Shown: positions 16,595 to 25,265 of the stretch, piece after piece
How positions within the stretch are numbered: the first letter of the stretch is position 1
Layout of the letters: every line of letters starts with the position of its first letter
Source: Puniceicoccaceae bacterium K14
GTDB lineage: Bacteria; Verrucomicrobiota; Verrucomicrobiia; Opitutales; Opitutaceae
Assembly: GCA_022538095.1 (NCBI GenBank)
Contig: JAKYXN010000031.1
Span: forward strand, 1-64,000
Direction of reading: 5' to 3'
Length of the DNA stretch: 64,000 nt
Notes under the pieces: model-generated
What the model was told of the DNA's origin: nothing
The model's input: the letters and a program-made list of their open reading frames with translations, nothing else
Database searches by the model: none
Position numbers and translations under genes: made by a program

Positions 16595-18925
16595 TCAGAA
16601 CTCGAGTCCAAATGTCATGCTAACTGTACGAGGCGCTCCAATGAAGTAGCGTCCACTTGTTTGAGCCGCATCTCCGTCCGGAGTCGCAAGGTAGCTCTTA
16701 TCGAAAAGATTGTGTACTTTAATCTCTGCAGTAAAAGCCTTAGCGAAATCGCTGTCTATTTCCCTCTGGAATCCTATTGCAAGGTTTGCGTGTATGTACG
16801 CATCCATTTGTTCGCTATTGTCCAATGTCCCTTGACGATCGCCTGTGTACTTGGCCGTGAAATTGGAGTAGAAGCCATTTTCGTTTTTGTAGAAGAAACC
16901 AAGCACGAAGATTTCACTTGCAGCTCCCACAACTTCGTTGCCCTTGACGACCCCATTTTCTGGAATATCTTCGACATATTCAGAATTGTTCAGTGAAAAA
17001 GAAGCATTTGCAGAGAAGGCATCGTTGAATCGGTAGTTTGCTGCCACTTCCAAGCCTTGGGATTCTATACCACCCACATTTACGTAGCCTCCCTCTATTC
17101 CGATATCGTAGTTGATTTCTGTTACATCGTCGCCTTCTGGGTCAACGAATGAAATTCGGTTGTCGAATTCGATAGAGTAAATGCTCGCTGTCCAGGAGAG
17201 GTTGCCTGCATTGTGGCGATAGCCAAGGTCAATGCTGTCTGATTGCTCTGGTTCTAGTGATGGGCTTGCATCGAGTTGAATGACTGTGTCATTCATTGCA
17301 GCGAAATTCTGTGTATAGTTGAAAAATAATTGACCTTGATTATCGAATACTTTGTAGATCGCTCCTATGCTGGGTAGAATGTCGGAGTCGCTATTGCGTG
17401 ACTCTAGAGCCGTATTAGTAATGTTGTCGTTTCCGCTTATTTCTACGTAGTATTGTTTGAGACCAACTTGAGCGACAAAATTTTCCATAGTAAATGTGTC
17501 TTGGATGTAGAGCATCGTTGTATCGGTGTCCAATGTTTGGTCAAAGTCAGTCCAGTAGGGAATATGGTTGTACTCCATGTTTACCAATGGGTTGAAGATC
17601 TTGTGCCAATCGCGAGCGTTTTCCCGTTCTTGTTGCTCATACCATAAGCCTCCAACAATACGGTGATCTGCGACTGTGTGCTCTAAGTTGATACGGGTAC
17701 CGAAGCGCGAATTTCCGTAATGAGACGTTCTGAAGCTAGATGCAGGAACGGCACTTGCTTTAGTCGCGTTATCCACAGGGTATTGATCAATGTCGAATGG
17801 GTTAGTAATTGATTCATCTGGTAGTATGTCATTACCCGAAGCATCTACGAAGAAAACACGGTATTCAGTATCTGCCAATTGAGCTTCGCTTACCTGGTTG
17901 CTACTGGCGTCGAGTCCCCGACGTTGATAAGGAGGGATCCAGTGGCCCTCGCCGGTTTGGTTGTGAAAGTAGGGTTGAGCTTCGATGACTGTGGAGTCCC
18001 CAATCGGAAGTGTAAGTTTAACGCCTGTTAACACGTTTTCACGAACCGTAGACCATCCCTCAACAAAATTTTGATCGACAATTGGAGAACCAGTCCAAGT
18101 ACCCGTGAGATAATCCCAATCTGGATTTTGTTCGAATTGATCGATGGATACGCCGTTGTAGTTGTCTTCGTGGATGTCATCGTACGAAAGGCGGAAATCG
18201 AGTTGAGCATTTCCTAGGCTTGTAATGATGCGGGAGTCCATGTGCTGGCGATCAGAACGCCCGCTGTTACCTGTTTCCGTCCAGCGATTGTGATGAGAAT
18301 CTGAAAGACTTACAAAACCACGAGTGGACTCGCCGATGAGGCCGCTGTTTACTCTAACGAAATAACGTTGTGCATTGAAGTCGCCCGTTGTGTAGGAAAC
18401 ATTTGTTGAGCGATCGAAGGTTGGAGTAACCATATTGTACTGAATGGTTCCACCGAGGGCGGTTGTGGATGCAGATGCTATGTCACCAGCTCCTTGAGAG
18501 ACGATGACTTCACCTATATTTTCGGAATCAATGAAACGATTTGGTTTAGCGCCTCCTCCGTAGTTGGTATTACCATTTGGAAGACCGTCTATAGTGTAGC
18601 CGAGTTGACTGGAGTTACGGGTGGTTTGGAACCCGCGGATGCTGACGCTGGTTGACCAGTCGTCACCTCCGAAAGCATCGCCTTCTTGAACGATAACACC
18701 TGGCAAAGTATTGATATGGTCCAGCGCGCTTGTGAGCGAAGATGCGATCTCAACCTGTTCAGGTCTGAGCACCAAATTTGCGTGAGCGGTCTCTTTTGAA
18801 TCCACAGAGAAGTCTTCGAGTTGGAACGTGTCAGTTAGAAGTTCCTCGGTATCGACTTCTGCGATCGCCGAAAGCGGGGCAAGGGTTCCTAGCGCTAGCT
18901 TAGCGTAAATTGTCAAGTGCTTCAT
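16595..18925 (-). CDS. TonB-dependent outer-membrane receptor
   Basis: A 776-residue receptor. The signal peptide is MKHLTIYAKLALGTLAPLSAIA. A plug domain follows (LDHINTLPGVIVQEGDAF, SVSIRGFQTTRNSSQLG, IGEVIVSQGAGD, STTALGGTIQYN). The beta-barrel ends VSMTFGLEF with the usual terminal aromatic residue. I chose the ATG at 18925 because the 23 residues upstream lack signal features. It heads a minus-strand cluster with two secreted phosphatases. The context suggests uptake of phosphorylated organics or their products, whereas similarity alone would suggest an iron siderophore receptor. Confidence 0.93.
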   Translation of the reverse strand: MKHLTIYAKLALGTLAPLSAIAEVDTEELLTDTFQLEDFSVDSKETAHANLVLRPEQVEIASSLTSALDHINTLPGVIVQEGDAFGGDDWSTSVSIRGFQTTRNSSQLGYTIDGLPNGNTNYGGGAKPNRFIDSENIGEVIVSQGAGDIASASTTALGGTIQYNMVTPTFDRSTNVSYTTGDFNAQRYFVRVNSGLIGESTRGFVSLSDSHHNRWTETGNSGRSDRQHMDSRIITSLGNAQLDFRLSYDDIHEDNYNGVSIDQFEQNPDWDYLTGTWTGSPIVDQNFVEGWSTVRENVLTGVKLTLPIGDSTVIEAQPYFHNQTGEGHWIPPYQRRGLDASSNQVSEAQLADTEYRVFFVDASGNDILPDESITNPFDIDQYPVDNATKASAVPASSFRTSHYGNSRFGTRINLEHTVADHRIVGGLWYEQQERENARDWHKIFNPLVNMEYNHIPYWTDFDQTLDTDTTMLYIQDTFTMENFVAQVGLKQYYVEISGNDNITNTALESRNSDSDILPSIGAIYKVFDNQGQLFFNYTQNFAAMNDTVIQLDASPSLEPEQSDSIDLGYRHNAGNLSWTASIYSIEFDNRISFVDPEGDDVTEINYDIGIEGGYVNVGGIESQGLEVAANYRFNDAFSANASFSLNNSEYVEDIPENGVVKGNEVVGAASEIFVLGFFYKNENGFYSNFTAKYTGDRQGTLDNSEQMDAYIHANLAIGFQREIDSDFAKAFTAEIKVHNLFDKSYLATPDGDAAQTSGRYFIGAPRTVSMTFGLEF

Positions 18926-19044
18926 TTTTAGTAAATGGTCTTTTAAGTGTAAATGTAGTAGTGATATTTTTTTGAAAGCGCCTGGGGATGGCACAGATCA
19001 TTTGAGTGCAAACTTAGGATTGTGAATACAATGTAATTTGTTTG

Positions 19045-19073
19045 CTGTTACACTATCTTTGCATCTCTGTAAC
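19045..19073. promoter_or_regulatory. Candidate Pho-box-like repeat or dyad upstream of the TonB receptor
   Basis: CTGTTAC (19045-19051) and CTGTAAC (19067-19073) are 22 bp apart, two 11-bp units, as in PhoB boxes, with a weaker TCTTTGC unit between. The same bases also form a GTTACA...TGTAAC dyad. The site lies between divergent genes 18925 and 19254. Regulation by phosphate would suit the phosphatase operon, but the half-site match to CTGTCAT is only partial. Confidence 0.3.
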
Positions 19074-19164
19074 CCGCTTGTTGAACGATGCAGTGTGGCG
19101 CAAAATTGACACTCTTTATGCGGGAAAAATATTCCTGCGTTTTGGCTAACCAAAAGGGCTTCTT

Positions 19165-19193
19165 TTGACTTACTTTGAGGGAGTCGATGAAAT
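19165..19193 (+). promoter_or_regulatory. Candidate promoter of the ThuA-like gene
   Basis: TTGACT (19165-19170) and TGAAAT (19188-19193) are separated by 17 bp and lie about 60 bp before the chosen start at 19254. The -35 element is good, while the -10 matches TATAAT at four of six positions. Weak evidence. Confidence 0.25.
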
Positions 19194-19253
19194 GTCTTTT
19201 TGAACTCAAAAAGAAAGGTTGTAAAATTGGACTATTTCCAGAGGGATAAGGGG

Positions 19254-19940
19254 ATGAAAATGGAATTAAATGATACCAAGGGTGAGGATCTCCTTAAGGT
19301 GGCCATTGTGACCGGAGATCATCCGTATGAGGTCGTTGCCTTTCATCGCTTGATACGATCTTTGGCCGGGATGGATGTATACATCCAAAATATTGATAAT
19401 TTTGCTCACGACTTTGAGCATGGGAAATTGGATTTCTACGATGTCTTTGTCTTTTTCAATTATCATCAAGATGGGCCGACCGACGAAGACCTAAAGTGGT
19501 TCAAAGGAAAGCCTAAGTCAGCCCTAGAGTTTGCTTTGGATAGCAAGAAGGGCGTTGTTATGTGGCATCATGGGATGTTGGCATTTCCGCAGTGGGATCG
19601 TCGGAAAGAAATGACTGGGTTGAATGTACAGAAAATGACGGTGTCATTTAACGAGACCATTCCAGTCGAAGTTTTAAATAGTAGGCATCCTATAACGGAG
19701 GGATTGAGTGATTGGGCGATGGTTGACGAAACCTATAATATGGACGGGCCAAGTCCTGACTGTGACGTTCTGTTAAGGACCACCCATCCAGAGTGCGTCA
19801 AAGAATTGGCTTGGACTCGCGTGGTTAGAGGGAAGCGATCCTTTGTGTTTCAGTCGGGCCATGACGGACAGACTTGGAGCAATGAGAATTTTCAACGCGT
19901 CCTGCATCGAGGTATCCAATGGGCGTCTGGTCGAATCTAA
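19254..19940 (+). CDS. ThuA-like domain protein
   Basis: A cytoplasmic protein of ~228 residues with the ThuA/type-1 glutamine-amidotransferase-like fold. Motifs are VAIVTGDHPYEVVAFHRLI, YDVFVFFNYHQDG, GVVMWHHGMLAFPQW and SGHDGQTWSNENFQRVLHRG. ThuA-like proteins act in sugar utilisation or are found in carbohydrate gene sets, but their reaction is poorly known. AGAGGGATAAGGGG lies before ATG codons at 19254 and 19260, and either may be used. The longer frame from TTG 19200 lacks a ribosome-binding site. The next gene starts 47 bp downstream. Confidence 0.8.
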   Translation: MKMELNDTKGEDLLKVAIVTGDHPYEVVAFHRLIRSLAGMDVYIQNIDNFAHDFEHGKLDFYDVFVFFNYHQDGPTDEDLKWFKGKPKSALEFALDSKKGVVMWHHGMLAFPQWDRRKEMTGLNVQKMTVSFNETIPVEVLNSRHPITEGLSDWAMVDETYNMDGPSPDCDVLLRTTHPECVKELAWTRVVRGKRSFVFQSGHDGQTWSNENFQRVLHRGIQWASGRI

Positions 19941-19987
19941 TTTTGTGAAGGTTCCTTGGGCTTCTTTTCTAAGAGTTACTTAATCGC

Positions 19988-21040
19988 ATGAATATATCTC
20001 GGTTATATTTTTTTGCTGTATTGCTGGTGTCGTTGTATTTTGGATTCAAACCGTTTAATTTCTTTTCCCCTAATGATGTTCTGCTCAGGGAAGACGGGAC
20101 GCTCGAGTTCAATGCAAGTAGTAACTCAATAGCAAAAGGAGATTCGCGCGGTTTTATCCGTTCCAAAGAAAATTTTGAGCTAGCCGATGGTTCTGGCTTA
20201 TCTGTCTATTTCGATTTAACTCCACTAGCAAAAGTGGCCGGTTTAGGACCGATGCTTGTTCTTCACGACGGAGAACTGCAACCACAACTTATAATCGGTC
20301 AATGGCGCCAGCACTTAGCAATCCGTAGTCGCCGAATGGATAAACTTCCTGAAAAGCAGTATTCCGAAATCGGAGTTCGTTATTGCTTGAATGTTGGTTC
20401 AGAGGTGGAGCTATTGCTTAGCTCTGATAAAGATGGAACGACTATTTATTTAAATAGTGAAAAAATTCGCTTCGAGAAAGGATTCGAGTTGGTCGAATCA
20501 GCAATAAGCAGCCAATTGGTGGTTGGGTCAGATGGATTCGGAGGCAAATCTTGGAAAGGACTTGTTCGCAGGCTGGCGATTTATGATAAAGCGATTACTC
20601 CCGGTGTGTCGGAAGTTCCAGTTTTGGACTACCGGTTTGAAGGAGCGAATGCGCTGAAAAACCTACCAAGTATAGGGAGCAATGACCTTTTGTTATACGC
20701 TCCAAAGCGATTCAGTCCAGTTTCTATTGATTATTTGGCGTTCCCCAATAAGCGAAGGCAAAACGCCGCTGGGTTTAAGCAAGATGTAATATTGAATACA
20801 ATAGGTCTAATCCCTTTAGGCATGGCGTTTTTCTTTTGGCTTCGATCTTTTGCGAAGTCATCTTCAGCTCATTTTGTTGCTTGTTTAGCAATGATGTTTG
20901 GCTTCAGTCTCCTTATTGAGACTTTGCAAATTTTTCTACCGACCCGTAATTCCAGTTCATTGGATTTGCTTTTAAATACCGTCAGTGGGATCCTTGCCTA
21001 CTTACTCTGTTTTACTTATTTAAAATTATTGAAAAAGTAG
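19988..21040 (+). CDS. LamG-like and VanZ-family membrane protein
   Basis: A 350-residue protein with an N-terminal helix (ISRLYFFAVLLVSLYFGF). A concanavalin/LamG-like beta domain covers about residues 30-220 (SIAKGDSRGFIRSKENF, DGSGLSVYFDLTPLA, SQLVVGSDGFGGKSWKGLV). C-terminal VanZ-type membrane helices follow (NTIGLIPLGMAFFFWLR, FGFSLLIETLQIFLPTR, SLDLLLNTVSGILAYLLC). The LamG part probably faces outside and binds carbohydrate. The VanZ part is a small membrane module of unknown function. The fusion fits glycan handling but no reaction can be assigned. Confidence 0.8.
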   Translation: MNISRLYFFAVLLVSLYFGFKPFNFFSPNDVLLREDGTLEFNASSNSIAKGDSRGFIRSKENFELADGSGLSVYFDLTPLAKVAGLGPMLVLHDGELQPQLIIGQWRQHLAIRSRRMDKLPEKQYSEIGVRYCLNVGSEVELLLSSDKDGTTIYLNSEKIRFEKGFELVESAISSQLVVGSDGFGGKSWKGLVRRLAIYDKAITPGVSEVPVLDYRFEGANALKNLPSIGSNDLLLYAPKRFSPVSIDYLAFPNKRRQNAAGFKQDVILNTIGLIPLGMAFFFWLRSFAKSSSAHFVACLAMMFGFSLLIETLQIFLPTRNSSSLDLLLNTVSGILAYLLCFTYLKLLKK

Positions 21041-21197
21041 ATACGAATTGAGGGTAAAATTGGTTTGCCTCATAAGTTTTTCGAGGCGAATAAAAATTGT
21101 TATGACATGAATTTCGAGGAATAAGCTGGGGTAGCGTGTATTATTGGTTGTAGAAGCAAGCAAATATACTTTGCTTATTTTTTTACCCACTCACCCC

Positions 21198-22970
21198 ATG
21201 GATGTTAATAGAAGTAAACTGACTAAAAATTGGATAGCGCATTTACTGCGTTGGAATATTGCCTCTTTTTTTTTGTGGGGCACGTATGCTTTCGCTGACG
21301 ATGTCTATCGTGAAGATGCCAAATCGATTTCGAGAGGAAATGAGCTATTTCAAACGAATTGTTCGGCTTGCCACGATTTTAGCAGAGATGGTAGCATTGG
21401 TCCTGGTTTAGGTCGGGTGACCGGAGTTGCTTTTAAATCATGGATAGAGGATTTTATCAGAAATTCTCAGGCGATGGTTGAGGCGGAGGATCTTCGTGCG
21501 TTGAAACTGTTTGATGAATACAAAACTGTAATGCCATCGTATGATTTCTCGGAAGAGGATATGGAGTCGCTACTAGCTTATATCTATTCTGAAAAGCGTG
21601 AGAGGAAGCGCCGACGTTCTCAAGTAGTTCGGCAGGGTGTTATAAGCGATCCAGTAGTAGAATCCGTAGAGCCTTCAGGACTAGGTTTAGTACTTGAGCC
21701 TTTTGTCTGTGTACCTCGAAGCAATCGATTTGCTCCACAGGCGAAGATCAATAAGATGGCTGGAGTAATTGATGGGGAGAAGCATCGCCTTTTTGTTAAT
21801 GATATTCGAGGGTTTTTATATGAAATCGTCGATGGTGAGGCAGTTGCTTTTTTGGACGTCGCTAAGCGTTTTCCAAATTTTATTAGTAAGCCTGGGTTTG
21901 CGACGGGAATGACTAGTTTTGCATTTAGCCCAGCTTTCGAGAAAGATGGGTTGTTGTATACGCATCATGCAGAGACTCCTGCGGGAAAACTCTCAGATTT
22001 TGTTTTGCCGAACAATACGGAGCCAATGTTTCAATACGTTTTAGTTGAGTGGAAGACTGACGAAACTCGAAGCCGTATTCTTGAAGGGCAAGGCCGTGAA
22101 ATAATGCGTATAGATATGTTCGGCACAGCACACGGGGTCCAGGAAATTGCGTTTAACCCCAGTGTGAAAAAAGGCGATGAAGACTACGGAAATATGTATG
22201 TAGGTATTGGAGACGGTTCAGCAAGTTACAAAAAGCGGATGGATCTTTTTGATGGTTTAGGCTTAGTTTGGGGAAAGGTGCTGCGCATCGATCCGAAAGG
22301 GAATAACTCTAAGAACGGGAAATATGGAATACCGCCTAATAACCCTTTTGTTGTTGGTACTCAATTAGAGGCATCGGAGAGTGAATCCTTTAAGCCCCTT
22401 GAAGAAATTTTCGCTTCTGGCGTACGTAATCCAAATACCTTGAGCTGGACGCCAGATGGCAAGCTATTGGTTACGGATATAGGTCACCACCATATTGAAG
22501 AACTTAACTGGGTTGAGAGTGGGAAAGATTACGGTTGGCCCACCTTTGAAGGAGAATTCGAAATCGATTTGCTTAATGATAGGCAGAGGAGTTTGTTCAC
22601 TCGAAAGTCTAATAGCAGGAACGCTGTGGATCCGGTGGTGATGCTTGATCATGATGAAATCGTGGCGATAGCAGGAGGCTTCGCGATTCCGAGTGAAGGA
22701 GAGTTCGGATTGGGTGGGAAGTACGTCTTTGGCGGCATTGCGAATGGACGTGTGTTTATGATAGACTTAGCTGATGTTAAAAAAGGAAGTAGAGCTCAGC
22801 CACGGGAACTGCAATTAATCTTCGAAGGGGAAATCGTTACGGTTTCAGATCTTGTTAAATATCGAAGAGCAGACTTGCGATTTGGCCAGGACGCAGCGGG
22901 TGGACTATATTTAATGAGCAAGACGACGGGGTGTATTTGGGAGATTGTCGGTATCCAGAAAATTGATTGA
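21198..22970 (+). CDS. Cytochrome c fused to PQQ-type sugar (glucose/sorbosone) dehydrogenase domain
   Basis: A 590-residue exported protein. The signal region is near LRWNIASFFLWGTYAFA, with cleavage likely before DDVYRED. A cytochrome c domain follows, with CSACHDFSRDGSIGPGLGR and a likely Met ligand in VMPSYDFSEED. A six-bladed beta-propeller of the glucose/sorbosone dehydrogenase family comes next (HGVQEIAFNPS, GNMYVGIGDGSASYKK, KVLRIDPKGNN, SGVRNPNTLSWTPDGKLLVTDIG, NWVESGKDYGWPTFEGE). The heme would accept electrons from the sugar-oxidising propeller and pass them to the respiratory chain. I chose the ATG at 21198 over a TTG at 21144. It likely forms one set with the two upstream genes. 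Confidence 0.88.
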   Translation: MDVNRSKLTKNWIAHLLRWNIASFFLWGTYAFADDVYREDAKSISRGNELFQTNCSACHDFSRDGSIGPGLGRVTGVAFKSWIEDFIRNSQAMVEAEDLRALKLFDEYKTVMPSYDFSEEDMESLLAYIYSEKRERKRRRSQVVRQGVISDPVVESVEPSGLGLVLEPFVCVPRSNRFAPQAKINKMAGVIDGEKHRLFVNDIRGFLYEIVDGEAVAFLDVAKRFPNFISKPGFATGMTSFAFSPAFEKDGLLYTHHAETPAGKLSDFVLPNNTEPMFQYVLVEWKTDETRSRILEGQGREIMRIDMFGTAHGVQEIAFNPSVKKGDEDYGNMYVGIGDGSASYKKRMDLFDGLGLVWGKVLRIDPKGNNSKNGKYGIPPNNPFVVGTQLEASESESFKPLEEIFASGVRNPNTLSWTPDGKLLVTDIGHHHIEELNWVESGKDYGWPTFEGEFEIDLLNDRQRSLFTRKSNSRNAVDPVVMLDHDEIVAIAGGFAIPSEGEFGLGGKYVFGGIANGRVFMIDLADVKKGSRAQPRELQLIFEGEIVTVSDLVKYRRADLRFGQDAAGGLYLMSKTTGCIWEIVGIQKID

Positions 22971-23101
22971 TTCCTTGTTCGGGTCCTCGCTGTTTAATGT
23001 AGGCGAGGTTTGCTTGAGTAATATGTGTATCCAAAAGCGTTTATTTGTAAGTGTATTTTGATTAGCTACCGAGTCTTATGTCGTTGGCAGCGCCTAGACA
23101 C

Positions 23102-23133
23102 AAAAAAGGCCGCAATTAATGCGGCCTTCTTTT
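23102..23133 (-). terminator. Rho-independent terminator of tRNA-Leu (possibly bidirectional)
   Basis: AAGGCCGC (23106-23113) pairs with GCGGCCTT (23121-23128) over a 7-nt loop. The minus strand continues into a run of T from the A6 at 23102-23107, just downstream of the tRNA. On the plus strand CTTTT follows, so it may also serve the gene ending at 22970. Confidence 0.8.
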
Positions 23134-23137
23134 GAAG

Positions 23138-23222
23138 TGGTGCTCAGAGGGGGACTCGAACCCCCACGGCTTGCGCCATACGCCCCTCAAGCGTACGTGT
23201 CTACCAATTCCACCACCTGAGC
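23138..23222 (-). tRNA. tRNA-Leu (anticodon GAG)
   Basis: The 85-nt minus-strand sequence starts GCTCAGGTGGTGGAATTGG and ends with an encoded CCA. The acceptor stem is GCTCAGG/TCTGAGC-like, with a D-loop and an anticodon stem TACGC-TTGAGGG-GCGTA giving anticodon GAG. The extended variable arm is typical of class II tRNA-Leu. The T arm is GGGGGTTCGAGTCCCCC. A terminator follows. The A-plus-T-rich 220 bp upstream (23223-23442) holds its promoter, which I could not pin down. Confidence 0.95.
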
Positions 23223-23398
23223 ATGTGGAAGAAGGCGAAACTGGAAAGTTTTGCAGATATGTAAAGCGTGATTTTAAAGAAAATGAAGATTTCTTCCTAA
23301 AAGGTTGATTATTATTTGCCTTAACGATTAAAACCTCTGCTATTCAAATAATTTTAGACGCCTTAATTCGCCTAACTAAGTAAAAACTATTACACCCA

Positions 23399-23430
23399 CA
23401 AGGAGACGAGCAGTGCACGTTTTCTTTTGA
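23399..23430 (+). promoter_or_regulatory. Strong ribosome-binding site with five-codon leader frame
   Basis: AAGGAG (23399-23404) sits 8 nt before a GTG at 23413. That GTG opens a five-codon frame (V H V F F, stop TGA at 23428-23430) in the same phase as the following gene. The real gene start, ATG 23443, is 38 bp after the AAGGAG. The leader may be translated and coupled to the gene, or it may be chance. Confidence 0.35.
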
Positions 23431-23442
23431 ACTCAGAATCCA

Positions 23443-25206
23443 ATGGAAGAATCCAGTTCACAGGAACCAAAAGACGAATCTTTATCAAACCCAGTAGATT
23501 TGTCTGCTCTTAAAAGTTTTAGTTTCGGGACCGAATGGTCTCCCGCAAGTAAGCCTTCTGGCGGTGGAAACTCATCGAGGTCTGGCAGAAGCGACTCACG
23601 AGGTCCGCGACCAGATCGTAGGCAAGGCGGACGTCCGGCGAGTAGTCGAGATCGTCGTCCTCCTGTAAAGAGGAAGTTCGAAGACGGCAATCAAGGCTCA
23701 GGTCCTGATGGGAATCGAAATGATTCTCGCCCGCCTCGCGACGGTGGACAAAGAGGCTACGGCGGACGCCGTGGAGGTGGAGGCAGGCAAATGCCGCAAC
23801 CTCCTTATGAGAGTCCGGTGTTCAATATTAGCTTTTACCCAGAGGATAACAGTTTCGCTACGATTATCAAAGCGATGCGCACGAATCGCCTCACTTACGA
23901 GTTGTTTGAGGTGTCTAAGATTTTCTTGGACAAGACAGACCGTTTTATCGCGTCGGTCACTCGGAAGCCAGAGGGCGATGAAAAGGCACCGAAAGTATTT
24001 GTATCGATTCCGGATGGAATGCCATTCGCAAGCGAAGAGGATGCTATTTCTCACGCAGTTGGGAATTCTATCGAAAGCTTTTTTGACATAGAAGAAGTTG
24101 AGGTAGAAGCTCCTTCAGGAAACTTTCAGTTTGTGAATCGTTGCTCGATCACTAAGGTGCTACTCGGCCCACCAAACTATCATATGTATGAGCAAGCATT
24201 GCGGGCTCACCATAGTGGACGTTTATCGCATCTATCTTTTGAGAAAGTTCAAAGTTCAGTTGAAACGGTTCGTGAAGAGGAAGTCATCAACGAGTGGCTC
24301 GAATCGATGAAAAAAGCTTTGATCTATAAGTCGAAGCTAGTCGCTGAGGGAGAAGAGCCGAAAGCTTTCAAAACGATTGAAGAAGCTAAGTTTTACTTAA
24401 AAGCAGAACACCGAGCTAAGGTGGTCAAAACGGTTAACTACGCTCGAATCGAAGGTAAGGACTTAGAAAAATTTAAGGATTCAGAAGCTTATAAAGCGAT
24501 GTACGGTGAGCTGTTGCGTCAGCGTAGATTTCCTTTGGATACTGCAAATGCGATTCGTGGACGCATGCGCCGGGAGAAGTTTAGTATCTATAAAAAAGGA
24601 TCTAAGGGCGTAACGTACGTTTGCGCGAGTAAACGAAATTTCAGGCAACCAGGCCAGGTTATGGCAGCTCCGCTTGATAGAATAATCCGTTTCCTCGATG
24701 ATCATCAAAAGATCAAGCAGAAGGAAATGGGTACTGTTTATTCTGAATGGTTGAAGACTGATGCGCCGACTGAGGAGTTTGATGAAAAGAAAATGCTTCG
24801 CGATTTGCATTGGTTGATAGCTGACGGATATGTGAGCCATTTTTCCGACGATACTTTAGTCGCTCAACCAGTGATGGCGAGTACGCCTTCAGCCGCTAAG
24901 AAGCCTGAATCGAGCCCGGAAAAGGTGAAATCTATAAGTGAGCAACCAGCAGAAGCCACATCTTCTGAAGCGACACCTGTTGAACCTGTTCAAGCCAAAG
25001 CCGAATCTCCAGCGGAAGCGAGTTCTGAGGAGGCCTCTGCTGAAGTGCAAGAGACTGAAGCAGTGACTACTGAAGCCGCACCTGAAGCTGATTCCAAATT
25101 AGCAGAAGAAAAGGCGGAAGTTTCGGAGCCTACTGAGGCAACCCTCGCTGAGCCAGTAGAGGTGCCAGAAAGCGAAAAGACGAAGGACGAAGAAGCGAAA
25201 GCTTAA
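23443..25206 (+). CDS. Unrecognised protein: RGG-rich N-terminus, winged-helix-like core, acidic tail
   Basis: A 587-residue protein with three parts. Residues ~1-125 are disordered and rich in Arg, Gly, Ser, Pro (RDGGQRGYGGRRGGGGRQM), resembling RGG boxes of RNA-binding proteins. Residues ~125-480 are globular. They start FNISFYPEDNSFATIIKAMR, include IARIEG-type helices, and contain a stretch (PLDRIIRFLDDHQKIKQKEM to LHWLIADGYVSHF) that looks like a winged helix. The last ~110 residues are Ala/Glu/Pro-rich and acidic. I do not recognise a family; a role with nucleic acid is inferred from composition only. It is monocistronic between tRNA-Leu and a strong terminator. Confidence 0.75.
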   Translation: MEESSSQEPKDESLSNPVDLSALKSFSFGTEWSPASKPSGGGNSSRSGRSDSRGPRPDRRQGGRPASSRDRRPPVKRKFEDGNQGSGPDGNRNDSRPPRDGGQRGYGGRRGGGGRQMPQPPYESPVFNISFYPEDNSFATIIKAMRTNRLTYELFEVSKIFLDKTDRFIASVTRKPEGDEKAPKVFVSIPDGMPFASEEDAISHAVGNSIESFFDIEEVEVEAPSGNFQFVNRCSITKVLLGPPNYHMYEQALRAHHSGRLSHLSFEKVQSSVETVREEEVINEWLESMKKALIYKSKLVAEGEEPKAFKTIEEAKFYLKAEHRAKVVKTVNYARIEGKDLEKFKDSEAYKAMYGELLRQRRFPLDTANAIRGRMRREKFSIYKKGSKGVTYVCASKRNFRQPGQVMAAPLDRIIRFLDDHQKIKQKEMGTVYSEWLKTDAPTEEFDEKKMLRDLHWLIADGYVSHFSDDTLVAQPVMASTPSAAKKPESSPEKVKSISEQPAEATSSEATPVEPVQAKAESPAEASSEEASAEVQETEAVTTEAAPEADSKLAEEKAEVSEPTEATLAEPVEVPESEKTKDEEAKA

Positions 25207-25234
25207 TTTCCGATTTCAGCGAAATTGATTTTCA

Positions 25235-25264
25235 AGCAGCCATTGATTTCGATGGCTGCTTTTT
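25235..25264 (+). terminator. Intrinsic terminator after the RGG-rich gene
   Basis: AGCAGCCAT (25235-25243) pairs with ATGGCTGCT (25252-25260) and is followed by TTTT. The preceding sequence also supports termination of the convergent tsaE operon. Confidence 0.88.
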
Positions 25265-25265
25265 G

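Noticed and set aside
23413-23430. RF2-type programmed frameshift in front of the RGG-rich gene
   Set aside because: The leader has AAGGAG and an in-frame TGA, but the gene is already in the same frame, so a +1 or -1 shift would not reach it. A plain leader frame or chance is more likely.
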